This document shows positions 8,259 to 17,110 of a DNA stretch of 64,000 nt, in pieces (position 1 is the first letter of the stretch; every line of letters begins with the position of its first letter). The notes below the pieces were generated by a model that had not been told where the DNA came from, did no database searches, and was given only the letters and a program-made list of their open reading frames with translations. The DNA is from Leptolinea sp964446955 (lineage in GTDB: Bacteria; Chloroflexota; Anaerolineae; Anaerolineales; Anaerolineaceae). The stretch covers positions 310,001 to 374,000 of the forward strand of contig CAYUQJ010000002.1 of assembly GCA_964446955.1 (NCBI GenBank), written 5' to 3'. Position numbers and translations under genes: made by a program.

Positions 8259-10205
8259 TTGTCTTTCCACGGAATGGGTTTGGGCCGTCTGGCCCGCGCA
8301 ACAGATGAGAAACCAAAAGTCACATGGCCGTTATTAAAGAGGGTACTGACCTACGCCCGACCATATGGCTGGCACATTACCGGAATGTTATTGGTCATAT
8401 TGGCTACTACCGGCCTTTCGATATTGAATCCTCTTATACTTCGCGATCTGATTGACCGCACCATACCGGCCCGTGATACCAACCGGCTGATCTGGCTTTC
8501 TGTCGCTCTCCTGATCATCCCCGGCGGGCAAAGCGCCCTGAGCATCCTTCAGCGTAAGCTAAATGCCAGTGTCGGGGAGGGGGTTATTTATGATCTTCGG
8601 GTGTCCCTTTTCTCCGGCCTGCAACGAATGTCGTTGCGTTTTTTTACAAATACAAAAGTTGGGGAATTATTAAGTCGACTGAACAATGATGTGGTCGGGG
8701 CACAAAATGCCATCAGCAACACATTCCTCGGGATCATCACCAACCTGATCCAGGCTGTCATCATCTTTTCCATCATGCTCACATTGGAATGGCGTTTGAC
8801 TCTCATCAGCGTTATCGTGATGCCGTTATTCATAATCGCCTCCAATAAGATGGCTGACCGCTTGCGCGATATCGCCCACCAACAAATGGAAGCGAACGCC
8901 CAGATGAATGCCATGATGAGCGAAACCCTGAACATCGGCGGTGCTCTGCTGGTTAAGTTATTTGGTCGTCGTCAACAGGAAATTGCGCGTCTCGCCAGCC
9001 GCGCGAAAAAAGTCGCAGACCTTGGAGTCAAACGCTCATACACCGGTTCAATGTTCATCTCAATTATGGGGCTATTGGGTGCCGTCGGATCAGCGCTGGT
9101 TTATGGATTGGGCGGATATTTTGTGATCGAAGGGGCCTTCACCATCGGCACAATTGTGGCTTTCGGGTCATACATGGGGATATTGTACGGGGCGCTACAG
9201 AATCTCTCCAATGCTCCCGTGGAATTTGCCACATCCATTGTCAGTTTTGAGCGGGTATTTGAGGTAATAGACCTTCCGGTGGATATCCCGGAAGCATCAA
9301 AACCCTTCATGCTTCAAGAGGCGGAAGGTGGAATCATTTTTGAGAATGTCACATTCAAGTATGAAACCGGCGACGAGTCATTTTTGAGCGATGTCCGCCG
9401 CTATGGCAGTATGGATGCCGTTACGACTGTCCTTTCCGGATCAACACCTGTTTCAGAGAAAAAAGCCGAAATCGAAGAGGACGAAGACCAAACCGCCCAT
9501 CATCAAGCCCGCGGAAATGCGCTGGAAGACATCAACTTCCGGGTGGAACCCGGCCAACTTATAGCGCTTGTAGGACCAAGCGGTGCAGGGAAAACCACGC
9601 TCACCTACCTGATACCCCGTCTATATGACCCTACCGAAGGACGCATCCTGCTGGATGGCCATGATCTCCGCGAATTATCGCTTGATTCTCTTTCGGATCA
9701 GATCGGTATGGTAACGCAGGAAAACTACCTGTTTCATGACACCATCCGTACAAACCTGCAATACGCGAAACTGGACGCGACAGAAGAAGAGCTTGAGAAA
9801 GCCTGCCAAACAGCCAATATCCACAACTTTATCGCCAATCTGCCTGAGGGTTATGACACGATCGTGGGTGAGCGCGGTTATCGTTTAAGTGGTGGCGAGA
9901 AACAGCGTCTGGCACTGGCGCGGGTGCTATTGAAAGACCCGCGTATTCTCGTGCTGGATGAAGCCACCAGCAGCCTGGACAGCGAATCAGAAGCGTTGAT
10001 ACAAGAAGCTCTTAAGACTGTGATGGCCAGACGTACCAGTATTGTCATTGCCCACCGGTTGAGCACCATCCTGGCCGCTGACCAGATTCTGGTGATTGAC
10101 CGCGGCCGGATCGTCGAAAGCGGCACCCATCTTGAACTGTTGAATCAGGGCGGTTTGTACACCCATCTTTACAAGACGCAGTTCAAGAAAGAAGTAAAAA
10201 ATTAA
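8259..10205 (+). CDS. ABC transporter, fused permease-ATPase (exporter type)
   Basis: A 648-residue half-transporter of the multidrug/lipid exporter class. Residues about 35-330 form a six-helix permease domain. The ATPase domain has Walker A GPSGAGKTT, signature LSGGEK, Walker B ILVLDEATSSLD and an H-loop IVIAHRLST. It probably works as a homodimer, since no partner half-transporter is adjacent. Between the A-loop strand (VTFKYETGD) and the next core strand (ALEDINF) lies an unusual acidic insertion of about 50 residues. The start is a TTG at 8259, supported by GGAGG four bases upstream; no ATG fits that site. The substrate is unknown. Confidence 0.9.
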   Translation: MSFHGMGLGRLARATDEKPKVTWPLLKRVLTYARPYGWHITGMLLVILATTGLSILNPLILRDLIDRTIPARDTNRLIWLSVALLIIPGGQSALSILQRKLNASVGEGVIYDLRVSLFSGLQRMSLRFFTNTKVGELLSRLNNDVVGAQNAISNTFLGIITNLIQAVIIFSIMLTLEWRLTLISVIVMPLFIIASNKMADRLRDIAHQQMEANAQMNAMMSETLNIGGALLVKLFGRRQQEIARLASRAKKVADLGVKRSYTGSMFISIMGLLGAVGSALVYGLGGYFVIEGAFTIGTIVAFGSYMGILYGALQNLSNAPVEFATSIVSFERVFEVIDLPVDIPEASKPFMLQEAEGGIIFENVTFKYETGDESFLSDVRRYGSMDAVTTVLSGSTPVSEKKAEIEEDEDQTAHHQARGNALEDINFRVEPGQLIALVGPSGAGKTTLTYLIPRLYDPTEGRILLDGHDLRELSLDSLSDQIGMVTQENYLFHDTIRTNLQYAKLDATEEELEKACQTANIHNFIANLPEGYDTIVGERGYRLSGGEKQRLALARVLLKDPRILVLDEATSSLDSESEALIQEALKTVMARRTSIVIAHRLSTILAADQILVIDRGRIVESGTHLELLNQGGLYTHLYKTQFKKEVKN

Positions 10206-10249
10206 GGTTCAGCTTTCCCCAATAATTAGCATCCTGCCGTGGAAACGGC

Positions 10250-10933
10250 TCAATCCAGGTGGAGAATAAAGATCCGTTTATTCTCCGTAGTACCACCAGT
10301 GGAGTTTCCCGCGGGAAAAGATTGGACATCTATGATCTTTGCGCCATCTTTTAATTCAAAATTCAAAATCAAGGGACCGTTATCGATCCATACGAAAGGC
10401 TTTGATTCGGGGAATGGATTAAACGCCCCGGATGGCACATTGGTGAAATAGTTGGTCAGACTCCCCGCAAAATCCAGCTCCATCACCAACCGGGTCTCAC
10501 CCGCCTCACCGGTCTTTGTCTTGCCAGAGACTATGACATCATAGTCCATCACGGCATTTGCCGTTCCTATCTCTGTTGGAGACTTGAAATAACAGAATAC
10601 CGAACCACTGCCTTCAATGGTCTGCCGGCCTGATTTTTCTATTATATCGAAAGGAAAATAATTCACGCAATCCACGTTGGATGGATTGAGCAGATCAGGG
10701 ATGCGCATTTCAATATTCCCGCGCGTAGGCCCGGTCACCGGGATGATACCGGCGTTTTCCGGTTTTGCCAACACAAGATCGTCCGGTGTTTCCAAGGGCA
10801 CTTCTTGCGTCAGTAAGCGTGTGATCGATGCCTGTTCTACATTTTCCACCACTTCGGGAACAAGTTCACAGCATGCCATGGTCAGAACACAAAGAGAACT
10901 GACCCCAGCCCGGATCAGGAATCTCAGTATCAT
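10250..10933 (-). CDS. Hypothetical lipoprotein
   Basis: A 227-residue protein with an N-terminal signal ending in a lipobox (VLTMAC), so it is predicted to be membrane-anchored outside the cytoplasm. The rest looks like a soluble beta-rich domain without recognisable motifs. The ATG at 10933 is chosen because AAAGGG lies seven bases before it; an ATG six bases upstream overlaps that site. It converges on the ABC exporter gene, with 44 bases between stops. Confidence 0.65.
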   Translation of the reverse strand: MILRFLIRAGVSSLCVLTMACCELVPEVVENVEQASITRLLTQEVPLETPDDLVLAKPENAGIIPVTGPTRGNIEMRIPDLLNPSNVDCVNYFPFDIIEKSGRQTIEGSGSVFCYFKSPTEIGTANAVMDYDVIVSGKTKTGEAGETRLVMELDFAGSLTNYFTNVPSGAFNPFPESKPFVWIDNGPLILNFELKDGAKIIDVQSFPAGNSTGGTTENKRIFILHLD

Positions 10934-11095
10934 GATCATTCCCTTTCTCTACAGTTGGAAAATGGCCCTTACCAACATGTTGAGTCGTGAATGCCTGACC
11001 ATTTTGAATCCATCTTACTCCGTCTTTGAGACAGATTCAAGAAGGGATTATTTAATCTGAACAGTTTTTTTATTCAGGGTAATTCACACCAGCAG

Positions 11096-11608
11096 CTAAA
11101 TCACATAAGCGTATAGCAGCTGATCCAGCACTTCGCCGTCCTTGATTGCGCTTTTGCGCATTCGTCCTTCCAGCACAAAACCGGCTTTCTCAAGTACGCG
11201 GATGGAGCCTTTGTTGTGTGCGAATGGGACGGCAAAGACACGGTATAACCCGTGGGTCTGGATGGCGTATTGAGTTACCGCAGCCAATGCCTCGCTGACA
11301 ATTCCCCGTCCCCAGTAAGGTTCGCCCAGCCAGTACCCGATTTCAGCCCCGATACGTTCAACATCCGTATGCAGCACGAAACCAATCCCTCCAACAGCTT
11401 TATCATCCACGCATATGGCAAAATTCGTTTCCGGCTGCAAAGACAGGGTATGGTCAATATATCCCCTGCCGTTCTCCAAAGTGTAGGGATGTGGAAATCC
11501 ATCCCGTAAATTCTTCCATATCGCAATATTGTTGGCATTGATTGCTAGTGATTCAGCATCATCAATCTTATAACTACGGACTGTGCAATGTGATAATTCC
11601 AATTTCAT
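11096..11608 (-). CDS. GNAT acetyltransferase, RimJ/RimL type
   Basis: A 170-residue single-domain N-acetyltransferase. The acetyl-CoA-binding region is seen as the EIGYWLGEPYWGRGIVSEAL block and the later NKGSIRVLEKAGFVLEGRMR block typical of the RimJ/RimL subgroup. These enzymes acetylate N-termini, antibiotics or small amines; the substrate is not predictable here. AGGGA precedes the ATG. It is separate from the DUF1330 gene upstream by 23 bases and could be co-transcribed with it. Confidence 0.85.
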   Translation of the reverse strand: MKLELSHCTVRSYKIDDAESLAINANNIAIWKNLRDGFPHPYTLENGRGYIDHTLSLQPETNFAICVDDKAVGGIGFVLHTDVERIGAEIGYWLGEPYWGRGIVSEALAAVTQYAIQTHGLYRVFAVPFAHNKGSIRVLEKAGFVLEGRMRKSAIKDGEVLDQLLYAYVI

Positions 11609-11631
11609 TGATATCCCTGTCAGACAAAAAT

Positions 11632-11937
11632 CTATGAACCCTGTGGGTATTCATACCCTTCTATGATGATTAAATCACCGCTGGATACCGGTCGTCTGAA
11701 TTCCAGAGCGCGTTGGTATTCCGGAGAATAGTAGCAATCACGGGCAGCCTGATAACTGGGAAACTCAACCACCACATTGCGGGACCGGCTGGTCCCTTCC
11801 GGGTTTTCAAATTTTCCGGCACGCACCAGGTGACGCGCACCGTACTTTTTGAATGCTTCCCCGTTGGATGCCAGATATTCTTTATATTTTTCGGGGTCAG
11901 TCACTTCCAGGCTAACAATCCAATATCCTTTTGGCAT
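11632..11937 (-). CDS. DUF1330 domain protein
   Basis: A 101-residue protein matching the DUF1330 family (dimeric alpha-beta barrel fold): GYWIVSLEVTDPEKYKEY at the N-terminus and SRNVVVEFPSYQAARDCYYS in the centre. The function is unknown. The ATG at 11937 has GGAG five bases upstream, better than the upstream ATG at 11958. It lies in a same-strand run of small enzyme genes. Confidence 0.85.
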   Translation of the reverse strand: MPKGYWIVSLEVTDPEKYKEYLASNGEAFKKYGARHLVRAGKFENPEGTSRSRNVVVEFPSYQAARDCYYSPEYQRALEFRRPVSSGDLIIIEGYEYPQGS

Positions 11938-11979
11938 TTTCGCTCCTTTTTTGATCAATTAGACTCCGGTTATGGAGAC

Positions 11980-12297
11980 CTAATCTGCAAGTTTGTCTAT
12001 CTTGAAGTACACCGGGCGTGTTCCGTCAGTGCAACAGGCAATGATCGTATCACCACCTTCGTACCACATACCGAAATGGCCGTCAGCGTAATAAGCGGTG
12101 ACCACTTTGTAAATATCATCCCAGGCCCAGGGACAAAATCCCGCAGGCATACCGGTCACCGAGTCGGTAATAAACTCCTGACCCTCTTTGAAAACTTCAC
12201 AGGGACCAAGTGTCTTCCGGCGTTCTTTTTCCACATAAAGATCGACGTAGTCTTTGTTAAAAGAGGTTTTTAAGACAGTGATCTTAACCCTGGCCAT
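11980..12297 (-). CDS. TIGR04076 family protein
   Basis: A 105-residue cytoplasmic protein whose pattern (MARVKITVLKT start, GMPAGFCPWAW, central CCTDGTRPVYFK) agrees with the TIGR04076 family. The family has no known function. Three cysteines are regularly placed. GAGG lies seven bases before the ATG. It follows the LOG-like gene by 20 bases, suggesting co-transcription. Confidence 0.8.
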   Translation of the reverse strand: MARVKITVLKTSFNKDYVDLYVEKERRKTLGPCEVFKEGQEFITDSVTGMPAGFCPWAWDDIYKVVTAYYADGHFGMWYEGGDTIIACCTDGTRPVYFKIDKLAD

Positions 12298-12317
12298 ATC
12301 GCGTCCTCATCAACAGT

Positions 12318-12914
12318 TTATTTCGAGTTTTCCATCAACTGCCTGGCCCATTCGCCCTTGTCAATTTTCGGGTGACGGTAGGTAGAGAATTTTTCCAATA
12401 GATCATCCGGTTTTTGTTCGGTAAGAATCAGACCACGGGGAACGTCACCGATGAACTGCTTCTCAACCGCGACGTCAAGGAATTCGAGCAGGCGGTCGAA
12501 GTAACCGGCTGTATTTAGCAAACCGCATGGTTTCCTGTGCAGCCCCAGTTGAGCCCAGGTGACTATCTCAAAAAATTCATCCAGTGTACCCAGACCACCG
12601 GGCATCGCGATAAATCCATCAGCCAGATCTGCCATCCGGGCTTTTCGTGCGTGCATTGTCTCAACAATCTCAAGGTTTTTCAGGCTTGTAAGGGCAACTT
12701 CCATGTCAACAAGTTGGCGGGTGATCACCCCGAACACCTCTCCCCCGCCTTCCAGACAGGCTTGCGCCACCTGCCCCATCAGTCCGACATTCCCGCCGCC
12801 ATAAACCAGGGCTAAATTCTTCCTGGCCAAAGCAAGACCGAGATCACGGGCCGACTTCATAAATTCGTCCCCGGATCCGGGGCTGGAACCGCAAAAAACA
12901 CAAATCCGTTTCAC
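12318..12914 (-). CDS. LOG family nucleotide phosphoribohydrolase (TIGR00730)
   Basis: A Rossmann-fold protein of 198 residues, in the family of cytokinin riboside 5'-monophosphate phosphoribohydrolases. Members split nucleoside monophosphates into base and ribose 5-phosphate. Visible hallmarks are VKRICVFCGSSPG, YGGGNVGLMG and the catalytic PGGLGTLDEFFE. In bacteria lacking cytokinins the physiological substrate is probably AMP or a related nucleotide. The GTG at 12914 is used, with AAGGAG upstream. A TTG at 12950 would add 12 residues before the conserved core. Confidence 0.85.
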   Translation of the reverse strand: MKRICVFCGSSPGSGDEFMKSARDLGLALARKNLALVYGGGNVGLMGQVAQACLEGGGEVFGVITRQLVDMEVALTSLKNLEIVETMHARKARMADLADGFIAMPGGLGTLDEFFEIVTWAQLGLHRKPCGLLNTAGYFDRLLEFLDVAVEKQFIGDVPRGLILTEQKPDDLLEKFSTYRHPKIDKGEWARQLMENSK

Positions 12915-13030
12915 TGGTTTACTGTCTCCTTCCGGTAATTCTACACGCAAATCATATTTTCCCGGTAATTCACCTGACGGGTATACTTGATTGTCAGATC
13001 ATAGATCCCTTGGAGGTTTTTGTTAAGGCA

Positions 13031-13774
13031 ATGAATATGCTCGCCGCCAGACCGTACCTCATCGATATCACATTGCTGCGCGAGAAAATAGCCAATCCGG
13101 AGGAATATCCATTCTGTATCCCGGTTGTACGGCATCTCAAAACGCTGGCTTTTCACCCGGATGTCACCTTCTTCATCGGCGAAAACGGGACCGGCAAATC
13201 GACACTACTGGAAGCCATTGCTGCCTCATTGGGATTTAATCCCGAAGGCGGCACAAAAAACTCGCTATTCTTCACCCGTGATACACACTCCAACCTGAGT
13301 GAATACATAAAGCCCGGACGTAGCTATAAAGCCCCCGGAGACGGGTTCTTTTTGCGGGCTGAATCATTTTACAACGTAGCATCGTATATCGATGAAGTTG
13401 CCTATACCGGAAGCTACGGGGGAACATCATTACATGAACAATCCCACGGAGAATCATTTCTTTCTCTGCTTACCTACAAATTCAAGGGCAAAGGCCTGTA
13501 TCTACTGGACGAACCAGAAGCGGCTCTTTCCCCCTCCCGGCAGCTCTCGGCACTGGCTCTCATTCATCACCTGGTGGAACGGGAATCACAGTTCATCATA
13601 GCCACCCATTCCCCCATTTTGATGGCGTACCCCGGGGCCAGGATATTTCTCTTCGATGAAGATGGCATCAAGGAAACCCGCTACGAAGACACAGACCATT
13701 ACCGAATCGCTCGTGATTTCCTGACCCACCGTGAAGAGATACTGCGGGTACTTTTTACAGGACCCGACGATTAG
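13031..13774 (+). CDS. AAA family ATPase, ABC-ATPase-like
   Basis: A 247-residue protein with Walker A FIGENGTGKSTLLEAIA, Walker B GLYLLDEPEAALSP and a terminal switch IATHSPIL. This is the layout of small stand-alone SMC/ABC-like ATPases often called predicted ATPases. A HEQSHGESFL segment occupies the signature-motif position. There is no nuclease or membrane domain, and the cellular role is unknown. The frame opens at a TTG (13010), but the ATG at 13031 lies after a GGAGG and fits better. It is divergent from the LOG-like gene. Confidence 0.8.
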   Translation: MNMLAARPYLIDITLLREKIANPEEYPFCIPVVRHLKTLAFHPDVTFFIGENGTGKSTLLEAIAASLGFNPEGGTKNSLFFTRDTHSNLSEYIKPGRSYKAPGDGFFLRAESFYNVASYIDEVAYTGSYGGTSLHEQSHGESFLSLLTYKFKGKGLYLLDEPEAALSPSRQLSALALIHHLVERESQFIIATHSPILMAYPGARIFLFDEDGIKETRYEDTDHYRIARDFLTHREEILRVLFTGPDD

Positions 13775-13816
13775 CCTGACACACATTCGCCACAAATCCA
13801 TGCTATGCTTTTTGGT

Positions 13817-14509
13817 ATGCAGAACACAATTCTTGTCGTGGATGACGAACAATCTGTCACCGATCTTCTCCGCTATAACCTGCAAAAAGCCGGTTATAAC
13901 GTTTTAACCGCCGCAGACGGCCGTGAAGCGCTTCATCTGGCACAGGGATCTCACCCGGATTTGATCCTTCTGGATGTGATGATTCCGCAGATTGACGGGT
14001 TGGATGTCTGCCGGGAAATCCGGAAAACCAGCGATGTCCCGGTGATCATGATCACGGCGCGCGGTGAGGAAGTTGACAGGGTCGTCGGCCTGGAGCTGGG
14101 CGCGGATGACTATGTATGTAAACCGTTCAGTGTGCGCGAGTTGATGGCCCGTATAAAAGCTGTTTTGAGGCGGAATAATAGCCACGTCTCATCCAGGCAG
14201 GAGCCTGTCGTGTTAGAGGGTCCCGGTGATCTGGTCATAAACCTGGAAAACCGGCAAACATTCCTTTCCGGCAGTCCACTTGCCCTCACACGGCTGGAAT
14301 TTGATGTTCTCGCCCTGCTGGTCAAAAACAAAGGCAGGGTCCTCACAAGGGACCGGCTTCTGGAGGAAGCCTGGGGGTATGACTTTGCCGGAGATACCCG
14401 TGCCGTGGATAGTACGGTCAAACGGCTGCGTGCCAAACTGCGGTCGGCGGCCAATGGATTGGACCCCATTGAGGCAGTTCGCGGTGTGGGTTACCGGGTA
14501 ATCAATTGA
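13817..14509 (+). CDS. PhoB/OmpR-type response regulator
   Basis: A 230-residue response regulator. The receiver domain carries the acidic pair in VVDDE, the phospho-acceptor D53 (LLDVMIP) and the conserved Lys in CKPFS. A winged-helix DNA-binding domain fills the C-terminal 100 residues, ending in the usual VRGVGYRV. The sensor kinase starts two bases after its stop. The ATG at 13817 matches the usual family start; one at 13805 is also possible. Neither has a ribosome site. The targets are unknown; the downstream SIMPL gene is a candidate. Confidence 0.9.
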   Translation: MQNTILVVDDEQSVTDLLRYNLQKAGYNVLTAADGREALHLAQGSHPDLILLDVMIPQIDGLDVCREIRKTSDVPVIMITARGEEVDRVVGLELGADDYVCKPFSVRELMARIKAVLRRNNSHVSSRQEPVVLEGPGDLVINLENRQTFLSGSPLALTRLEFDVLALLVKNKGRVLTRDRLLEEAWGYDFAGDTRAVDSTVKRLRAKLRSAANGLDPIEAVRGVGYRVIN

Positions 14510-14510
14510 T

Positions 14511-15971
14511 ATGAGATCATCGTTGCGCACGCAATTGTTCATCAACGGATTGGTCATTCTTGTCATCGGGATGGGACTGGCCGGGATTCTATTCTGGCGC
14601 GCCGCGGAAAAATTATACCTGGATACCCAGCGGGAAAACCTGCTCGCCCAGGCTGCGTTAATGGCTGCTTCACTTCATGGACAATCGCTTCCTGAAATGC
14701 AGGTTGAACCCTATATGCAAACATCAAATGTGATGCCGGGGTTGCATACCCGTGTACTGAGCAGTCAGGGGGCTGTAGTGATCACTTTACCGATAGTTGA
14801 AGACACCATAACCATCATGATGCCGGAAGCGGAGGGTTTTGCCGCTGTTACCCCGGACGAACTTCTAACCCGCCCCGAGATCATTTCAGCAAAAAACGGC
14901 ACCGCGGCAACTGAAATACGCTCGGTATTGGAAGAGCGCCGCCGTGTACTGTACGCAGCCGCGCCGGTCTACGCGAATGATGGAAGTCTGAATGGACTGG
15001 TTTACCTGGCGATGCCGCTTCCAGCTGCCGGATTGCCTGAAACCTTCATCATCCAATTGGTGCTGGCCGGACTGGCAGCGGTTGTTCTGGCTCTGGCTGC
15101 CGGAACGCTTCTCTCCCGCCGGATAACTGCCCCGGTAACCGGGATCATCCGGAGCGCCCGGGCTGTCAGCGCAGGGAACCTTGAGCAGAACGTCCCGGAA
15201 ATGACAAAAATCACCGAACTGGATTCCCTGGGTATCGCGTTCAATCAAATGGTAGCCAGCCTGAAACGGGCTGATGAAACCCAGAACGCTTTTATTGCCG
15301 ATGTAGCCCACGAATTACGTACGCCGTTGACCGTGATAAAAGGGACTGTGGAAACGCTGGAAGACGGCGCGATGGATGATCTGGATGGACGGGGGCCTTT
15401 GCTGGCATCCATGCAACAGGAGACCGACCGGCTCATTCGCCTCGTCAATAATCTACTGATCCTCACCCGTGCTGACGCGGGGATGCTTAAGCTCGATATT
15501 AAACCGTTGGATCTCAGTGAATTATGCCGTCAACGGCGGGACCAATTTGCCGGAATGGCAGAAAAACAGAATATCCGGTTAGTCGTGAATAACGGGAAGC
15601 CATGTCCAGTATCAGGTGATGTGGATCGCCTCACGCAGGTGTTGGATAACCTGCTAAACAATGCCCTGCGCTACAGCCCGAACGGTTCAGTCATCCGAAT
15701 TGACATAACAACCCGGGAAAAAATGTGCCGCTGTGCCATTCGCGACGCAGGGCCGGGAATTCCGGCTGAACACCTTCCGCGGATTTTCGATCGTTTTTAC
15801 CGCGTGGAATCCTCGCGCAGCAAACGGGGCAGTGAAGCCGGGCTTGGGTTGGCTATTGTCCGCGCGTTGATAGAAGCACACGGGGGAGAGGTTTTTGTAG
15901 AAAGCCAGACGGGTGAAGGAACAACGGTGGGGTTTTCTTTACCCATTGCCCCTGATTTGACCGTAAACTGA
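14511..15971 (+). CDS. Sensor histidine kinase
   Basis: A 486-residue membrane kinase paired with the response regulator just upstream. It has transmembrane helices at about residues 9-30 and 175-197, enclosing an extracytoplasmic sensor region of about 140 residues. A HAMP linker, a HisKA domain with phospho-acceptor H267 (VAHELRTPL) and an ATPase domain with N-box (LDNLLNNAL), G1 (RDAGPGIP) and G2 (GLGLAIV) follow. The architecture resembles the PhoR/BaeS group. The signal is not predictable. Confidence 0.9.
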   Translation: MRSSLRTQLFINGLVILVIGMGLAGILFWRAAEKLYLDTQRENLLAQAALMAASLHGQSLPEMQVEPYMQTSNVMPGLHTRVLSSQGAVVITLPIVEDTITIMMPEAEGFAAVTPDELLTRPEIISAKNGTAATEIRSVLEERRRVLYAAAPVYANDGSLNGLVYLAMPLPAAGLPETFIIQLVLAGLAAVVLALAAGTLLSRRITAPVTGIIRSARAVSAGNLEQNVPEMTKITELDSLGIAFNQMVASLKRADETQNAFIADVAHELRTPLTVIKGTVETLEDGAMDDLDGRGPLLASMQQETDRLIRLVNNLLILTRADAGMLKLDIKPLDLSELCRQRRDQFAGMAEKQNIRLVVNNGKPCPVSGDVDRLTQVLDNLLNNALRYSPNGSVIRIDITTREKMCRCAIRDAGPGIPAEHLPRIFDRFYRVESSRSKRGSEAGLGLAIVRALIEAHGGEVFVESQTGEGTTVGFSLPIAPDLTVN

Positions 15972-16027
15972 CACAATTCCGCCTGACGGGAGTTGTATCC
16001 TCATGAAAACCGAGTAAGGAGTATCTC

Positions 16028-16846
16028 ATGAAGAAAACATCCCGTTACCCCATCATTCTGACAATTGCCGGACTGGTCTTGCTGATTATTAATCTCCTGA
16101 TAACGCCGCACAAAGTCCAGGCTGCCAAACTGACCACGGAAGGTCAGACAAAACCGCAAACCTGTAATTCCTCCCGCACCATCCAGGTGACCGGATCAGC
16201 CCTTATCAATGTAGCGCCAGACAGGGCACTGGTTACCCTTGGTGTACAAACGAATGGCAAGACCGTATCTGTTGTTCAGCGTACCAATGATTCCGCCATC
16301 CAAAAGGTGATCGCGGCCATCAAACAACAGGGGATCGATGCAGCCGACATTGCCACCGACCTGTTTGTCATTGAACCCATCTACGAAGATTATGATTCGT
16401 TATATATAAAGGGTTACAGGACCTACAACACGATCTCCGTGACCATTCGTGATGTCAGCAAGACAAGCCGGATCGTCGCCGCAGCACTTTCCGCCGGCGC
16501 CAATCAGATTGATGATGTCAATTTTTATACGGTCGATCTTCGAAAATATCGCGACCAGGCCAGGGAAATGGCCGTCGTCGCGGCTCGAGAAAAAGCCGAC
16601 GCGCTGGCATCCGCATCCGGCGCGGAAGTTACCTGTGTCTTGAATATCAATGAAAATTCCTGGTCATACTTCAATGGATGGCATTCCGGGTCATCATCCC
16701 GGCAGGCCAATCTGTGGACACAAAACGCCATCCAGAATGCGGATCCAGCACAGGTTTCCGGTGAAAGCGACGCCGGTGAAAAACCCATCAACCCGGGACA
16801 AATTGCAGTCAAAGCCGAAGTCAGGATCTCATACGCTCTGAATTAA
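16028..16846 (+). CDS. SIMPL domain (DUF541) secreted protein
   Basis: A 272-residue protein with an N-terminal hydrophobic segment (residues about 7-28) and then a SIMPL/DUF541 domain, recognisable from TIQVTGSALINVAPDRALV, the central YRTYNTISVTIRD and the later ANQIDDVNFYT. SIMPL proteins are exported and associated with envelope or oxidative stress protection, but the mechanism is unknown. AAGGAG lies seven bases before the ATG. It sits 56 bases after the kinase gene and ends in a strong terminator, so the three genes may form one unit. Confidence 0.85.
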   Translation: MKKTSRYPIILTIAGLVLLIINLLITPHKVQAAKLTTEGQTKPQTCNSSRTIQVTGSALINVAPDRALVTLGVQTNGKTVSVVQRTNDSAIQKVIAAIKQQGIDAADIATDLFVIEPIYEDYDSLYIKGYRTYNTISVTIRDVSKTSRIVAAALSAGANQIDDVNFYTVDLRKYRDQAREMAVVAAREKADALASASGAEVTCVLNINENSWSYFNGWHSGSSSRQANLWTQNAIQNADPAQVSGESDAGEKPINPGQIAVKAEVRISYALN

Positions 16847-16860
16847 GCCATTGGACTAAC

Positions 16861-16903
16861 CAAAAAGAAGCTGCTCCATTATAAAAAAAAGGAGCAGCTT
16901 TTT
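16861..16903 (+). terminator. Terminator after SIMPL gene
   Basis: AAAAAGAAGCTGCTCC pairs with GGAGCAGCTTTTT across an A-rich loop and ends in T. The sequence from here to 17110 holds no gene, only the upstream region of the Old Yellow Enzyme gene. Confidence 0.85.
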
Positions 16904-17110
16904 GACTCCCCAAAAACAAATGTCGAATTCCCGTAACATGTCTCATGAGATTTCAAATTATTCGTAGTTTATGTTCAATATTGATCAACGGGTTCTGGTT
17001 TTTTCTCAATCTCTTTACCCGCATATTTTTCCGCTGTTTACAGGTTACACAATCTGTGGGAAAGGATCGCCGCTATTGGTAGAATTTCATCATGATTACA
17101 GGAGAAAAAC

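Noticed and set aside
10236..10249. GCCGT/ACGGC hairpin between the ABC exporter and lipoprotein genes as a terminator
   Set aside because: The stem is short and there is no T-run, so it does not meet the usual criteria.
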